NCBI GenBank assembly: GCA_020445405.1
Contig: JAGRGQ010000009.1
Span: forward strand, 1-64,000
Direction: 5' to 3'
From: Gammaproteobacteria bacterium
GTDB lineage: Bacteria; Pseudomonadota; Gammaproteobacteria; Chromatiales; Chromatiaceae
Length of the DNA: 64,000 nucleotides
Positions 56,829 to 64,000 of the stretch are shown one piece after another. Every line of letters begins with the position of its first letter. Within the stretch, counting starts at the first letter, position 1. The position numbers and the translations under genes were made by a program. The notes beneath the pieces were generated by a model. The model did not search any database and was not told the DNA's origin. It saw nothing but the letters and a program-made list of their open reading frames with translations.

Positions 56829-57104
56829 TCACACCTCCTCGTGTCGTTTGCTGAGGGTGGTATCGGAAGTGTTAGGCGGATTCTTTGAGGCCAATCCCAT
56901 TGCCTGAATCTGCCGGTTGATCATCCATTCCAATAGATCAATTGACCGTCCAAGCTCATCGAGGTGGCTGGTGGTTTTCCGGTCTCGATAATAGGAGTCC
57001 AGCACTTCATCGAATGCCTTTCGGACTGCAAACATTCTCCTTGAAATAGGGACTTCTGGAGCATAGGGACTACTTAGACAAATACTATTTTTGAGTTCAT
57101 ACAT
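56829..57104 (-). CDS. small phage-region protein, unknown
   Basis: 91 residues, site GGAGG before ATG 57104. Helical, with VRKAFDEVLDSYYRDRKTTSHLDELGRSIDLLEWMI. It ends just before the next gene's start. No family recognised. Confidence 0.65.
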   Translation of the reverse strand: MYELKNSICLSSPYAPEVPISRRMFAVRKAFDEVLDSYYRDRKTTSHLDELGRSIDLLEWMINRQIQAMGLASKNPPNTSDTTLSKRHEEV

Positions 57105-57354
57105 GGCGGCCTCCTTCTCTTTTCAGGTAATGACTATGCTGCTCGGCCTCCAGACTCATCAGCTCAGCAACAGTAAGATTAAAAACATCTTTGCCGGTTT
57201 TGTTGATACGCTCGGCCAGCTCCATAGTGGCCCACTGCGCCAGATCGGCAATACCGCCGATCGCTATAGAGGCTTCTATCAAATCTTTGTGAATTTCACA
57301 GAATGGGTTAAATGGCCCGCCAGCGATTGACGGGGTAGAATGGTCTTTGCTCAT
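57097..57354 (-). CDS. small phage-region protein, unknown
   Basis: 85 residues, site AGGAG before ATG 57354. Helical, with MELAERINKTGKDVFNLTVAELMSLEAEQH. Overlaps the next gene by eight bases. No family recognised. Confidence 0.65.
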   Translation of the reverse strand: MSKDHSTPSIAGGPFNPFCEIHKDLIEASIAIGGIADLAQWATMELAERINKTGKDVFNLTVAELMSLEAEQHSHYLKREGGRHV

Positions 57355-57476
57355 GGTCAGCTCTCCTGTAGCTGGTTATGGGAAGGGAGCCGGGCAGGTT
57401 GCCGCCTGTCTGGTTCCCGCTTCTTACCGCTGTTTCTTTTTACTCAGTTTCTCGGCTCACTCCTGTTGTGATTAGA

Positions 57477-57505
57477 GTTCCCACCGGGTAGCCACCTGGT
57501 GGGGG
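57477..57505 (-). terminator. possible minus-strand terminator after Com-like gene
   Basis: CCCACC (57481-57486) and GGTGGG (57499-57504) can pair downstream of the gene ending at 57510. The following minus-strand DNA (AACTCTAATC) has few T, so termination is uncertain. Confidence 0.35.
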
Positions 57506-57509
57506 CTCG

Positions 57510-57743
57510 TTATTTGTCAAGACTTAGAGATTGATACTCTACGGGCATCTTTACCCAACGCTTGCAACGACATTTTGCGGATACTGGCCCAGTCAGTGGC
57601 ACGATCACTATCCGTGACCTGATCACTTCACCATCGAAGAGCACACGCTTACAATTGGGACATCTAACTAGGGGTCGGTCAGAACTCACAGTAAGGGGTA
57701 CATGCCCTGATTCTATTTGACTGTCCATCTGGATTGGGCACAC
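57510..57743 (-). CDS. Com-like zinc-finger protein
   Basis: 77 residues (start GTG 57743 or ATG 57728). The CPNCKRVLFDGEV...CRCKRWVKMP pattern with two Cys pairs is close to the Mu Com family, RNA-binding translational activators of the Mom modification gene. Here no mom-like gene is seen. It follows the ribbon-helix-helix-like gene with at most one base overlap. Confidence 0.65.
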   Translation of the reverse strand: MCPIQMDSQIESGHVPLTVSSDRPLVRCPNCKRVLFDGEVIRSRIVIVPLTGPVSAKCRCKRWVKMPVEYQSLSLDK

Positions 57744-57898
57744 TACTTTGTGGCCCGTTTTTTCCGTAACCTGGCCACATAGGCCTTGACTCTTTCCACG
57801 TCCTCAGCTGGCACCCAGATACAAACCTTCCTCAGGCCCTGGGCTTTTTGCCGCTCCCGGTAGCGGGAGGTGCGGTCTCCCTCCAATTTTCTGACCAT
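57743..57898 (-). CDS. small ribbon-helix-helix-like regulator (MazE/DUF3018-like)
   Basis: 51 residues (MVRKLEGDRTSRYRERQKAQ, then GLRKVCIWVPAEDVERVKAY). The IWVP(A/D) strand followed by an amphipathic helix is typical of small ribbon-helix-helix proteins with MazE-like sequence. It is immediately downstream of two GTGGTAnTACCAC sites in its own promoter, so it could be an auto-repressor. No toxin partner is next to it; the Com-like gene is. Confidence 0.6.
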   Translation of the reverse strand: MVRKLEGDRTSRYRERQKAQGLRKVCIWVPAEDVERVKAYVARLRKKRATK

Positions 57899-57925
57899 TG
57901 CAAATCCAACCTATTGCATAGTATC

Positions 57926-57968
57926 GTGGTAGTACCACTACGTTAATGTAGTATTACCACACTGTCAA
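57926..57968 (-). promoter_or_regulatory. operator-promoter region with paired GTGGTAnTACCAC sites
   Basis: GTGGTAGTACCAC (57926-57938) and GTAGTATTACCAC (57948-57960) are 22 bp apart, about two turns. A perfect -35 box TTGACA (57968-57963 on minus) sits at the edge, with TAACGT 17 bases on, inside the operators. A third site is at 60081-60093. Confidence 0.65.
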
Positions 57969-58308
57969 TAAAAAACGACCCCCTGTAATGCCCTCAGAGG
58001 CGATATCTCACCCATGGCCTTGTGAAGTCATCAACCCTCATGCTCGGGCTGTCCTGGGGCATCTGATGGGCTCTGGCGGCAATAGGCTCAAATTCGGGTG
58101 AACAAGACCCGGAACAAGCGGAAATCACGGCGATTTTCCATTTCAATCAAGGAAAAATCCTGTGAAAAGAGTACGGGCGGTATCCACCGCCCGTATCTGC
58201 CACCCCCAAATACATGAGCCCATGAAAGAAAGCTATCATCTACTTGGGCCGCAGACTGTCGGGGTTATTACAAGGCCACTCTCCGACTAACGCCCGGCAG
58301 AATATGCC
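57969..58308. other. intergenic region between operator and capsid gene
   Basis: About 340 bases with no gene seen on either strand, apart from the stem at 58172-58195. Confidence 0.3.
58172..58195 (-). terminator. terminator-like stem after capsid gene
   Basis: TACGGGCGGT pairs perfectly with ACCGCCCGTA over a 4-base loop. On the minus strand CTCTTTTCAC follows, a weak T-run. It lies 114 bases past the stop of the capsid gene. Confidence 0.6.
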
Positions 58309-59772
58309 CTATCTTGCAACTCGCGCGCTGGCGCTATACAGCACGATACTCGTATAGGCTCGCTTCAGCTGGCTCGGTGTGTGGATGACAATAAACTGGT
58401 CTCCGAAGGCTTCCTTTTGGCCGGTAAAGCGGCCATTGGAATCACGCTGGTTTTCAAGCGCCCCCATTACCCAGGGTTTAGTCAATCTAAATCGGGTTAT
58501 GCCTCGCTCACCGATCAGAACGCGCTGATCTCCAAAATGAAGGCCAGGCCCTGCAGTCTTGAAGTTGGGCACATCCTTGACGCGCCCCAGGTTGCCGTCC
58601 ATCGACAGATTGGTGCCTGGCCGTTTCGAGTTGGCGCCGAACTGCTTGGCCTGCTCAATCTGGGTCATCACGGTACCGCTCATCAGGCCGAAGTTGGCCA
58701 TGTGGTAACGATCGTCCTCGATGACGCTCTTGCGGAGGCCGTAGCGGTACAGGAACGTGTCCCAATGTACATCAGCATCGGCAGAACCAAGGTCGGTATC
58801 GAACTTGTGAACGTTGCCGGTATAGCTGTAGCTGATGGTGTAGGCTGTGCCGTTGGCAGGTGTCTGTATATCGCCGGCCTCGTCGACCAGGTAGATCTCG
58901 CCCAGGTTGTAATCCAGCACGTAATAGATGCCGGCGGCCTGGGTGCCGGTGCCGTCGTACTCGTCACGCGCAACAGCGTTATAGGTGACAGTGATGGGGT
59001 TGATTGTTGAACCTATCTGACTGCCCTGCAGATCGTAGACCGCGCGCGGACGTACCACAGGGAACTGAGCCAGCACGAAAATGGTTTTCGCGCCGTCCGC
59101 CTGCAGCTCCAGGTCCTCATCACTGACAGCGGCTGCGCCAAATTCATCTGAAGCGTGCAGAATCTCGTTGAGAAGCGATCGGTCAGTATCCTCCGCAATA
59201 ATGCGGGATGCATTCGCCTGGTTCTCTGCTACCGCATCCCAGTTCAGAGACGCCGCACCGGTCAAGTGCCTCATTTCGTCAGAGATTGTGAAAGCTAACT
59301 TTTGTGGAACGGGGTAGGCGGTCTCTGCAGTCTGGATCACTCCAGCTCGCTTGATGCCCTGCCCTTCGTACGTGCGCGTATTGTTAACCCCTGCAGCGGT
59401 AGTGTCCCGGTAGCTGTAGGGAATACTCACAGAAGGGCCGAACTTGGCTGCGTTAGCGTCGACCAATTCCAGAGCACGCATTTGATAGAGCGCTTCGCGA
59501 ATCACAGTGCGCTCCCAGATTGCCGGAATACTGGCATCACTCACCAGGCCATCACCGCCAGAGAGGCGTTTTGATTCGCTCATCAGCCTGATCATGTTCT
59601 CAGTATCGAATGCGGTAAGGATTTTATCCGCTGCCTTTCGATTGGCTTCCGGTAGGGTGCCACCAGTCGCAAAGAACCGGCGGCTGGCTGGTAGATCGAC
59701 GAGGCCAAGCCTCTTATCGATATTTTCTTGCAGAGTTTTTACAGCTGGAAATACATCAAGACCTTCGGACAT
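58309..59772 (-). CDS. putative phage major capsid protein
   Basis: 487 residues from MSEGLDVFPAVKTLQENIDK at 59772, site GGAGAAA. Contents suggest a capsid: an N-terminal helical arm (to about 75), SIPAIWERTVIREALYQM, and a long beta-rich body with VPQKLAFTISDEMRHLTG, TDRSLLNEILHASDEF and C-terminal IGERGITRFRLTKPWVMGALENQRDSNGRFTGQKEAFGDQFIVIHTPSQLKRAYTSIVLY. No close family is named here with certainty, and it is unlike the HK97 capsid in element 1. It stands alone, preceded by the repeated terminator. Confidence 0.6.
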   Translation of the reverse strand: MSEGLDVFPAVKTLQENIDKRLGLVDLPASRRFFATGGTLPEANRKAADKILTAFDTENMIRLMSESKRLSGGDGLVSDASIPAIWERTVIREALYQMRALELVDANAAKFGPSVSIPYSYRDTTAAGVNNTRTYEGQGIKRAGVIQTAETAYPVPQKLAFTISDEMRHLTGAASLNWDAVAENQANASRIIAEDTDRSLLNEILHASDEFGAAAVSDEDLELQADGAKTIFVLAQFPVVRPRAVYDLQGSQIGSTINPITVTYNAVARDEYDGTGTQAAGIYYVLDYNLGEIYLVDEAGDIQTPANGTAYTISYSYTGNVHKFDTDLGSADADVHWDTFLYRYGLRKSVIEDDRYHMANFGLMSGTVMTQIEQAKQFGANSKRPGTNLSMDGNLGRVKDVPNFKTAGPGLHFGDQRVLIGERGITRFRLTKPWVMGALENQRDSNGRFTGQKEAFGDQFIVIHTPSQLKRAYTSIVLYSASARVAR

Positions 59773-59787
59773 AGCACATTTCTCCGA

Positions 59788-59829
59788 GAATAAAAAAAGC
59801 CAGCTCATGGGGATTACCCACGGCTGGCT
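59788..59829 (-). terminator. repeated terminator-leader, copy 2
   Basis: Same stem as 56278-56317 (AGCCAGC/GCTGGCT, with T-run on the minus strand), just upstream of the capsid gene ribosome site. Confidence 0.75.
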
Positions 59830-60080
59830 TTGTGTTGCACCTTAATTGCCTGAATAAATAGTAATCCGATCTCTACCGTGGTGCAACCGTGGTGCCGGAG
59901 TCCTTGAACGGCTACATCAAACGGCCCTCAGTCTGATGCGATTTGTCGCGCACACGATTCCTGCAGTGTGGCGGGCCATAGAGCTGAATTCAATTTGGGT
60001 GCAGATTATCAGGTATCCTCCTCCTGTTCCCGGAAACACCTTCAGACGTAGCCGACCCCCCACCCCCTACAGCCTTGCAT

Positions 60081-60093
60081 GTGGTACTACCAC
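60081..60093. promoter_or_regulatory. third GTGGTAnTACCAC operator
   Basis: GTGGTACTACCAC, followed by TATAAA (60096-60101) on the plus strand and preceded by TTGCAT. Placed to control rightward transcription to the recombinase at 60457. Confidence 0.6.
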
Positions 60094-60405
60094 GGTATAA
60101 ACTTTCCTATTAATAACTCATTAGCGGAAAGATGGTCGGCAGTTGTACAGTAACTATGCGGCCTGCAGACCCATCAGCAACACCAGGCCAACAACCGTAA
60201 ATGGGAAAGTTCAGAGATATAGCGCTGTAATAGTTTTGGACCAGTAAATGATTTAGACCGTTTCAAGCCCGAATTTCAGGAGGCACCGCACTTGCCCTGC
60301 AACACCCACCAATACTGGAATAAGGATGCAGGGCACGGCCCCGGAACGGGAGTTTTGAACCAGTAATGTCAAACGCCTGCATTGATGGTGGTGCGGTGAT
60401 ATCAC

Positions 60406-60430
60406 ACTTCGTCATTGGAAATGACGAAGT
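60406..60430. promoter_or_regulatory. 25-bp perfect inverted repeat before recombinase gene
   Basis: ACTTCGTCATT and AATGACGAAGT flank GGA, 27 bases before the start codon. It looks like an operator or an mRNA stem controlling the gene. Confidence 0.6.
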
Positions 60431-60456
60431 CAGCAATATAGAGGGGAGGTCATCAC

Positions 60457-61086
60457 ATGAGACTTGAACAGAATCAGCCAGGGGCCGGCAACCGCGGGAA
60501 AGGCAGGAAGAACAACAGTGAGTTGCGATCGAGGGAGTATCTGACTGATAAGGAGGTCGATGTTCTGATGGATGCCGCCAGGCGTATAGGGCGCCATCAA
60601 CACCGAGACGCAACTCTAATCCTGTTGATGTACCGGCATGGCCTGCGAGTCTCTGAAGTCACCGGAACAGAAAAGTCCGAGGGTCTACGGTGGGAGCAGA
60701 TCGATTTATCTCAGGGCCTCATTCACATTAAGCGATTGAAGAACGGAGTGCCGAGTGTGCATCCGCTTCGGGGGCCGGAAATCCGCGCACTACGGAAGCT
60801 TAAACGTGAACAAGAAGCTTCCTCTCCCTATGTCTTTACTACTGAACGGGGTGGTCCTATTACTTCATCGACCGTCCGCAAGATGGTTGTCAGGGCTGGC
60901 AAAGCGGCAGGTATACCATTTCCAGTACACCCGCATCAGTTGCGGCATGGTTGCGGGTTCAAGCTGGCAAATGATGGTCACGATACCAGGTCATTGCAGC
61001 ATTACTTAGGCCACAAAAACATTCAACACACAGTACGCTATACAGAACTTTCACCCGATCGGTTCAAGGAGTTCTTCAATGAGTAA
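60457..61086 (+). CDS. small tyrosine recombinase (FimB/XerC-like catalytic domain)
   Basis: 209 residues, little more than the catalytic domain: Arg in YRHGLRVSEVTG, HPHQLRHGCGFKLAN, GHKNIQHTVRYTEL with Tyr at about residue 195. Fim-type inversion recombinases have this size. ATG 60457 follows GGGGAGG. It may act on its own att site or invert a segment, but no inverted partner is found in the window. Two small genes follow in an overlapping operon. Confidence 0.9.
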   Translation: MRLEQNQPGAGNRGKGRKNNSELRSREYLTDKEVDVLMDAARRIGRHQHRDATLILLMYRHGLRVSEVTGTEKSEGLRWEQIDLSQGLIHIKRLKNGVPSVHPLRGPEIRALRKLKREQEASSPYVFTTERGGPITSSTVRKMVVRAGKAAGIPFPVHPHQLRHGCGFKLANDGHDTRSLQHYLGHKNIQHTVRYTELSPDRFKEFFNE

Positions 61087-61363
61087 GCTCAATCTTGATA
61101 TTCCCGCTTTCCTCAAAAAACGAGGCATCACTTCAGTGGAAGACAACATCCAGGAGAACTACCATTTAGAAACTCCAGTTGGCCAGTTTTTTTCCGCTTT
61201 CAGAAATGACCTACTTAAACACCTAACGAAGGATAGAGTTCCTACCATAGGCAGTGGCTCAACCGATGAGTCCATGAACGATGTAATGGTCGATCAAGAA
61301 CGTGAGAAGGAGCTACGTGAATTCATGCAAGAGATGGAACGGAGTAAAAATAGATGTCGTTGA
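61079..61363 (+). CDS. small protein of unknown function
   Basis: 94 residues, AGGAG before ATG 61079. The first part (LDIPAFLKKRGITSVEDNIQENYH) and the charged C-terminus are not a known domain. Overlaps the recombinase stop by eight bases, implying coupled translation. Confidence 0.55.
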   Translation: MSKLNLDIPAFLKKRGITSVEDNIQENYHLETPVGQFFSAFRNDLLKHLTKDRVPTIGSGSTDESMNDVMVDQEREKELREFMQEMERSKNRCR

Positions 61364-61572
61364 CTAAGGCCATCAAGGCCTATATCGAAATGTTCGATGT
61401 GGGGCCGCCGATTTGGGGCCTTGATGAGGATGCCGCTATCCGATTGATAGAGGAATCCTTAAGAACTGGTAAGCAGCTGGAGCCGCCTGAAGATCCAGAT
61501 ATTCCGCCCGGCGCTCTGCTGTCGCCTGGGTCACTCGACCCGAGAATTCGGGATCTTAAAAAATCAACGTGA
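61354..61572 (+). CDS. small protein of unknown function
   Basis: 72 residues, overlapping the previous gene by 10 bases. Proline-rich tail (GKQLEPPEDPDIPPGALLSPGSLDPRI). No family recognised. The three genes look like one operon. Confidence 0.5.
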   Translation: MSLTKAIKAYIEMFDVGPPIWGLDEDAAIRLIEESLRTGKQLEPPEDPDIPPGALLSPGSLDPRIRDLKKST

Positions 61573-61604
61573 CACCAATAGTTAATCTCACATTGCCAGA
61601 TCGA

Positions 61605-62618
61605 TCAACGGCGCAGTGCGTCAACCAGGCCGGAGAGCGGCGTTTTAATCTTTGACAGTGGGTTGCCTTTTCGTACAGCATCCCGGCGCAGACGCTGTGC
61701 CAGGTGAAGATAGACCTTCGTTGACTTTGGGTCAGAATGCCCCATTAAACTGCCGATAACCTGGCTATCAACACCGCTTTCAATCAGTTCCGTTCCATAA
61801 AGGTGGCGCAATGCATGCGGGTGGCAGTATTTCGCATCGACTCCGGCAGCAGCTCCACGGCGCTTGATCATCCGCAAAACGCCCCCTCTGGTCAGTCGAC
61901 GCCGAGGACCAACGTTTTCATGATCTGGTAACCGCGGATGTTTCGTATTCAAAAACAGCGGCTGGTCACCGTTGGCGAGAGACGCATCTATCTGTTGATG
62001 ATATGAATGCCCATAGTAAGCTCGGATTGCATAATGCGCTTCATCAGGCACTGGTACTATACGTTCATGGCCACCCTTCTCTGTCACGCGGAGCTCAGCA
62101 TATTCATAGCCTGTGACTACATCCCGATCAAACGTCAAGTCTGACCGGTTTAGTGCTACCAGACCGGCGACCCGCAAACCGCATCCTGCGAGAATTCCCA
62201 AAATAGCCATGTCTCTTACATCAATGAATTCATCCAGATCCAGGGACTGAAATATATCCTCGAGGTGCGCAAGCGACATCTGCTCACCAATCCGCCGGCC
62301 GGTCGCTGGATAAGAGAGACCGGCTGCGGGGTCTTTCGATATCACTCCAGATTTTTTCAACCACTTATAGAATGTCTTTACGGCGGATATTGGCTGCCGA
62401 CGAGAGCGTGGAGCGATGCCCAGGTCATGTAAAAATTTACCAGTAAAATGGCTCAGGTCATCAGGAGTGGCTAGTTCCAGTGTTTTGCCGATACTCTCCA
62501 GATGCAGTTGGAGCCGGGTGAGTTGTCTGAGGTAAGCGTCAACGCTCGATTGTGCGCGGCCCCGGTTAAACTCGAAATGACCCAGAAACGTGGTAATCAA
62601 TGGAGAGGTTTTTTGCAT
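61605..62618 (-). CDS. XerC/XerD-like tyrosine recombinase
   Basis: 337 residues from MQKTSPLITTFLGHFEF at 62618 (GAGGATG site); an upstream frame to 62690 is possible. N-terminal SAM-like core-binding domain (TTFLGHFEFNRGRAQSSVDAYLRQLTRLQLHL), then the catalytic set: CGLRVAGLVALN, HPHALRHLYGTEL, GHSDPKSTKVYLHLA with Tyr at about residue 303. It is convergent with the small-gene operon and follows the GGGACA array. Confidence 0.92.
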   Translation of the reverse strand: MQKTSPLITTFLGHFEFNRGRAQSSVDAYLRQLTRLQLHLESIGKTLELATPDDLSHFTGKFLHDLGIAPRSRRQPISAVKTFYKWLKKSGVISKDPAAGLSYPATGRRIGEQMSLAHLEDIFQSLDLDEFIDVRDMAILGILAGCGLRVAGLVALNRSDLTFDRDVVTGYEYAELRVTEKGGHERIVPVPDEAHYAIRAYYGHSYHQQIDASLANGDQPLFLNTKHPRLPDHENVGPRRRLTRGGVLRMIKRRGAAAGVDAKYCHPHALRHLYGTELIESGVDSQVIGSLMGHSDPKSTKVYLHLAQRLRRDAVRKGNPLSKIKTPLSGLVDALRR

Positions 62619-62650
62619 TCCTATACATCCTCGAGGAGTTGGACCCAATC

Positions 62651-62895
62651 TGTCCCCCTGCTTGTGTATTTGTTTTTCTGACCGGGACAACCGGGACAGC
62701 GGGACAGTGTTAATTAATTCAATGGGTTACAGAAGGAAAGTGTCCCAATAGCTGTCCCGGGAAAGTTTTCACCGGGACAGATTGTCCCGGCTGCCCCAAG
62801 TCTGTCCCGCTCCAATCCTGCTATTTTCTTCTCTAACTCATTGAAAAATAGAGAAGTGTCCCGCTGTCCCGGTTGTCCCGACAGGAAACGGGACA
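62651..62895. repeat. GGGACA repeat array, possible replication origin
   Basis: Thirteen copies of GGGACA or its complement TGTCCC lie in 245 bases. They include a perfect 24-bp inverted pair at 62683-62706 and 62857-62880. An AT-rich TTAATTAATT lies inside. Iteron-like arrays next to replication genes often act as origins; the DUF927 gene ends two bases away. Confidence 0.6.
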
Positions 62896-62896
62896 T

Positions 62897-64000
62897 TTAG
62901 GGTCCATCCTCATCGTTATCATTTAGAATTGACTGCCGGATAGCGTAGAAACGCGGTCTACCTAAATTTGGAATTGAGTGACGGGTAGATTTTCTGTCTT
63001 TTTCGTTCGTATGTAAGAAGCCTTGGAGGTCAAGCTCATCCAGTACGGCTTTCACGGATAATCCGGCGCACACTTTTGAGAAACTTTCCATTGTGAATAG
63101 ATAGAGCCCATACTTTTCACCGTTGCCAACACGATACCCGGCCAAATCCTTACTATTTGTTCTTTCATCATTTTCTCTAGGAAAGCTGCCGGGGTTCCTC
63201 AAGATAAACTCCCGAATAGCATCCACCCCTATCGCGCCAGAGGGTTTGTTTTTGTTATCTGCAAGCCATGCATCCCTGATACAGACAATCATTTTTTCGA
63301 TTTCTGTTAATGGGTAATTGAGAATGCCAAATTTAACCGCCAAGCTGCCGGCAGCTGCCACCAAAGCAAAGCGGCGAATTACTCGTTGCTGCCAGGATTC
63401 GAAATTTTTTTGATTCGTCAGATTCAATTCCCAGTAATCGATTTCGGTTTTGATTCGCTGGGTCAAGCTGACTGCATCCGGTTCCATATTCACTAACTTA
63501 TCAATGAATTCCGGGCCCGCAGTGCCGTAATACTTTCCGCAGTTCTCCTTAAATCTGTCTACAAACTTACCAGGCTCATTCTGGTAACCATGCGATACTG
63601 CGACCACGCCAGAGGCTGCAATTTCAATATCAACGAATCTCACGATATGCCCAACCATTACCCGTCGGCCGGTTTCTTCCTCTATTTTTTGTCTTATTGA
63701 AATCTCCCCGCTTGACAACCCAAGAATCTTCCAGACACGCTCTGGACGTAACGCACTATTGTCTTGGAGGCGTGATTTCCCGCGGCCTCCAAAAAGGTCA
63801 TAAATAACCTTTCCAAAGTTCTTTGCATCACAGGTGCCTATTTCATCAAGCGCCAACAAGACATGATTATGAGCGGCTGCTATCGCTTCGATAGCATTTC
63901 CCGTGGTATTCCATCGGCCTATAAATGAATCCTCAGAAACCGCCGGATCTGAACCGTTGCCCCATACACTCGCTCCGGCTTGTAATGTGGTGGTCTTGCC
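62897..64000 (-). CDS. DUF927 family ATPase (helicase/primase type), N-terminus beyond window
   Basis: Runs from the right edge; about 367 C-terminal residues. It carries a Walker A-like GKTTTLQAGASVWGN, the HNHVLLALDEIG Walker B-like motif, GRGKSRLQ and SSGEISIRQKI, all typical of DUF927 proteins, which are often linked to primase or helicase functions in mobile elements. A second helical domain follows. The missing N-terminal part may hold a primase (Toprim or D5-type). Its stop is two bases from the GGGACA array. Confidence 0.85.
   Translation of the reverse strand, partial: GKTTTLQAGASVWGNGSDPAVSEDSFIGRWNTTGNAIEAIAAAHNHVLLALDEIGTCDAKNFGKVIYDLFGGRGKSRLQDNSALRPERVWKILGLSSGEISIRQKIEEETGRRVMVGHIVRFVDIEIAASGVVAVSHGYQNEPGKFVDRFKENCGKYYGTAGPEFIDKLVNMEPDAVSLTQRIKTEIDYWELNLTNQKNFESWQQRVIRRFALVAAAGSLAVKFGILNYPLTEIEKMIVCIRDAWLADNKNKPSGAIGVDAIREFILRNPGSFPRENDERTNSKDLAGYRVGNGEKYGLYLFTMESFSKVCAGLSVKAVLDELDLQGFLHTNEKDRKSTRHSIPNLGRPRFYAIRQSILNDNDEDGP

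Larger units (their letters stand above)
59773..60456. other. intergenic control region, 684 bases
   Basis: No gene seen. It holds the second copy of the repeated terminator (59788-59829), the third GTGGTAnTACCAC site (60081-60093) with TATAAA directly downstream, an IR GCCCTGCA...TGCAGGGC around 60293-60335, and the 60406-60430 inverted repeat. It is the likely control region for the rightward recombinase operon. Confidence 0.5.

Noticed and set aside
62714..62896. 60-codon frame in the GGGACA array
   Set aside because: Its codons are made mostly by the repeat array, so it is more likely a by-product of the origin-like repeats.

Overview
The window is a chromosomal segment of a GC-rich gammaproteobacterium, probably an environmental Chromatiales-like or sulfur-oxidiser-like lineage. 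The placement rests on the thrS-infC-rpmI-rplT-pheS-pheT-ihfA-merR-tRNA-Pro order, a complete type II secretion locus of gammaproteobacterial type, an FbaA-type aldolase and periplasmic redox genes. No 16S gene is present, so the genus is not determined.

Layout. 1-12.7 kb: housekeeping and metabolic genes. These are folE (cut by the left edge), a DUF2189 membrane protein, a DUF5522 Cys-rich protein, an exported intradiol dioxygenase, an AEC carrier, an SLC13-like permease with TrkA-C domains, fbaA, and a CoA cluster (CoA-transferase/GNAT fusion, AMP-forming acyl-CoA ligase, citrate-lyase-beta-like lyase). 12.8-17 kb: a PAS-PAS-GGDEF-EAL protein, a PCu(A)C copper chaperone lipoprotein and a di-haem peroxidase. 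17.2-28 kb: a type II secretion locus, with gspE-gspF on plus, gspG-H-I-J-K-L-M-C on minus, and gspD on plus divergent from gspG.

28.0-37.05 kb: integrated element 1, about 9 kb, inserted in the 3' half of a tRNA-Val(GAC) gene. Its borders are fixed by a 49-bp direct repeat (28044-28092 and 37000-37048). It carries an integrase, an AlpA-like factor, a candidate C4-type antisense RNA, a TOPRIM/Topo VI-A-like protein, lambda O-like and P-like replication proteins, an HK97-type major capsid protein with a coupled coiled-coil protein, and two plus-strand cargo genes. I see no terminase, portal, protease, tail or lysis gene. It looks like a phage satellite with its own capsid gene.

37.2-51.3 kb: chromosomal genes resume: a membrane-anchored protein, a molybdopterin oxidoreductase, a 1156-residue AsmA/DUF748-like protein, the thrS-to-ihfA translation cluster, a MerR regulator and tRNA-Pro(GGG).

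51.3-64 kb (right edge): element 2, a second phage-like region abutting tRNA-Pro. It starts with a toxin-antitoxin-chaperone operon (HigB-like, HigA-like, SecB-like). An IS66 fragment follows, then a minus-strand block with a tape measure protein, a gp10-like protein, small proteins, a Com-like zinc protein, a ribbon-helix-helix-like protein under repeated GTGGTAnTACCAC operators, and a putative capsid protein. Two different tyrosine recombinases, a 13-copy GGGACA array that may be an origin, and a DUF927 helicase/primase-type gene cut by the right edge complete it. Its far border is not in the window.
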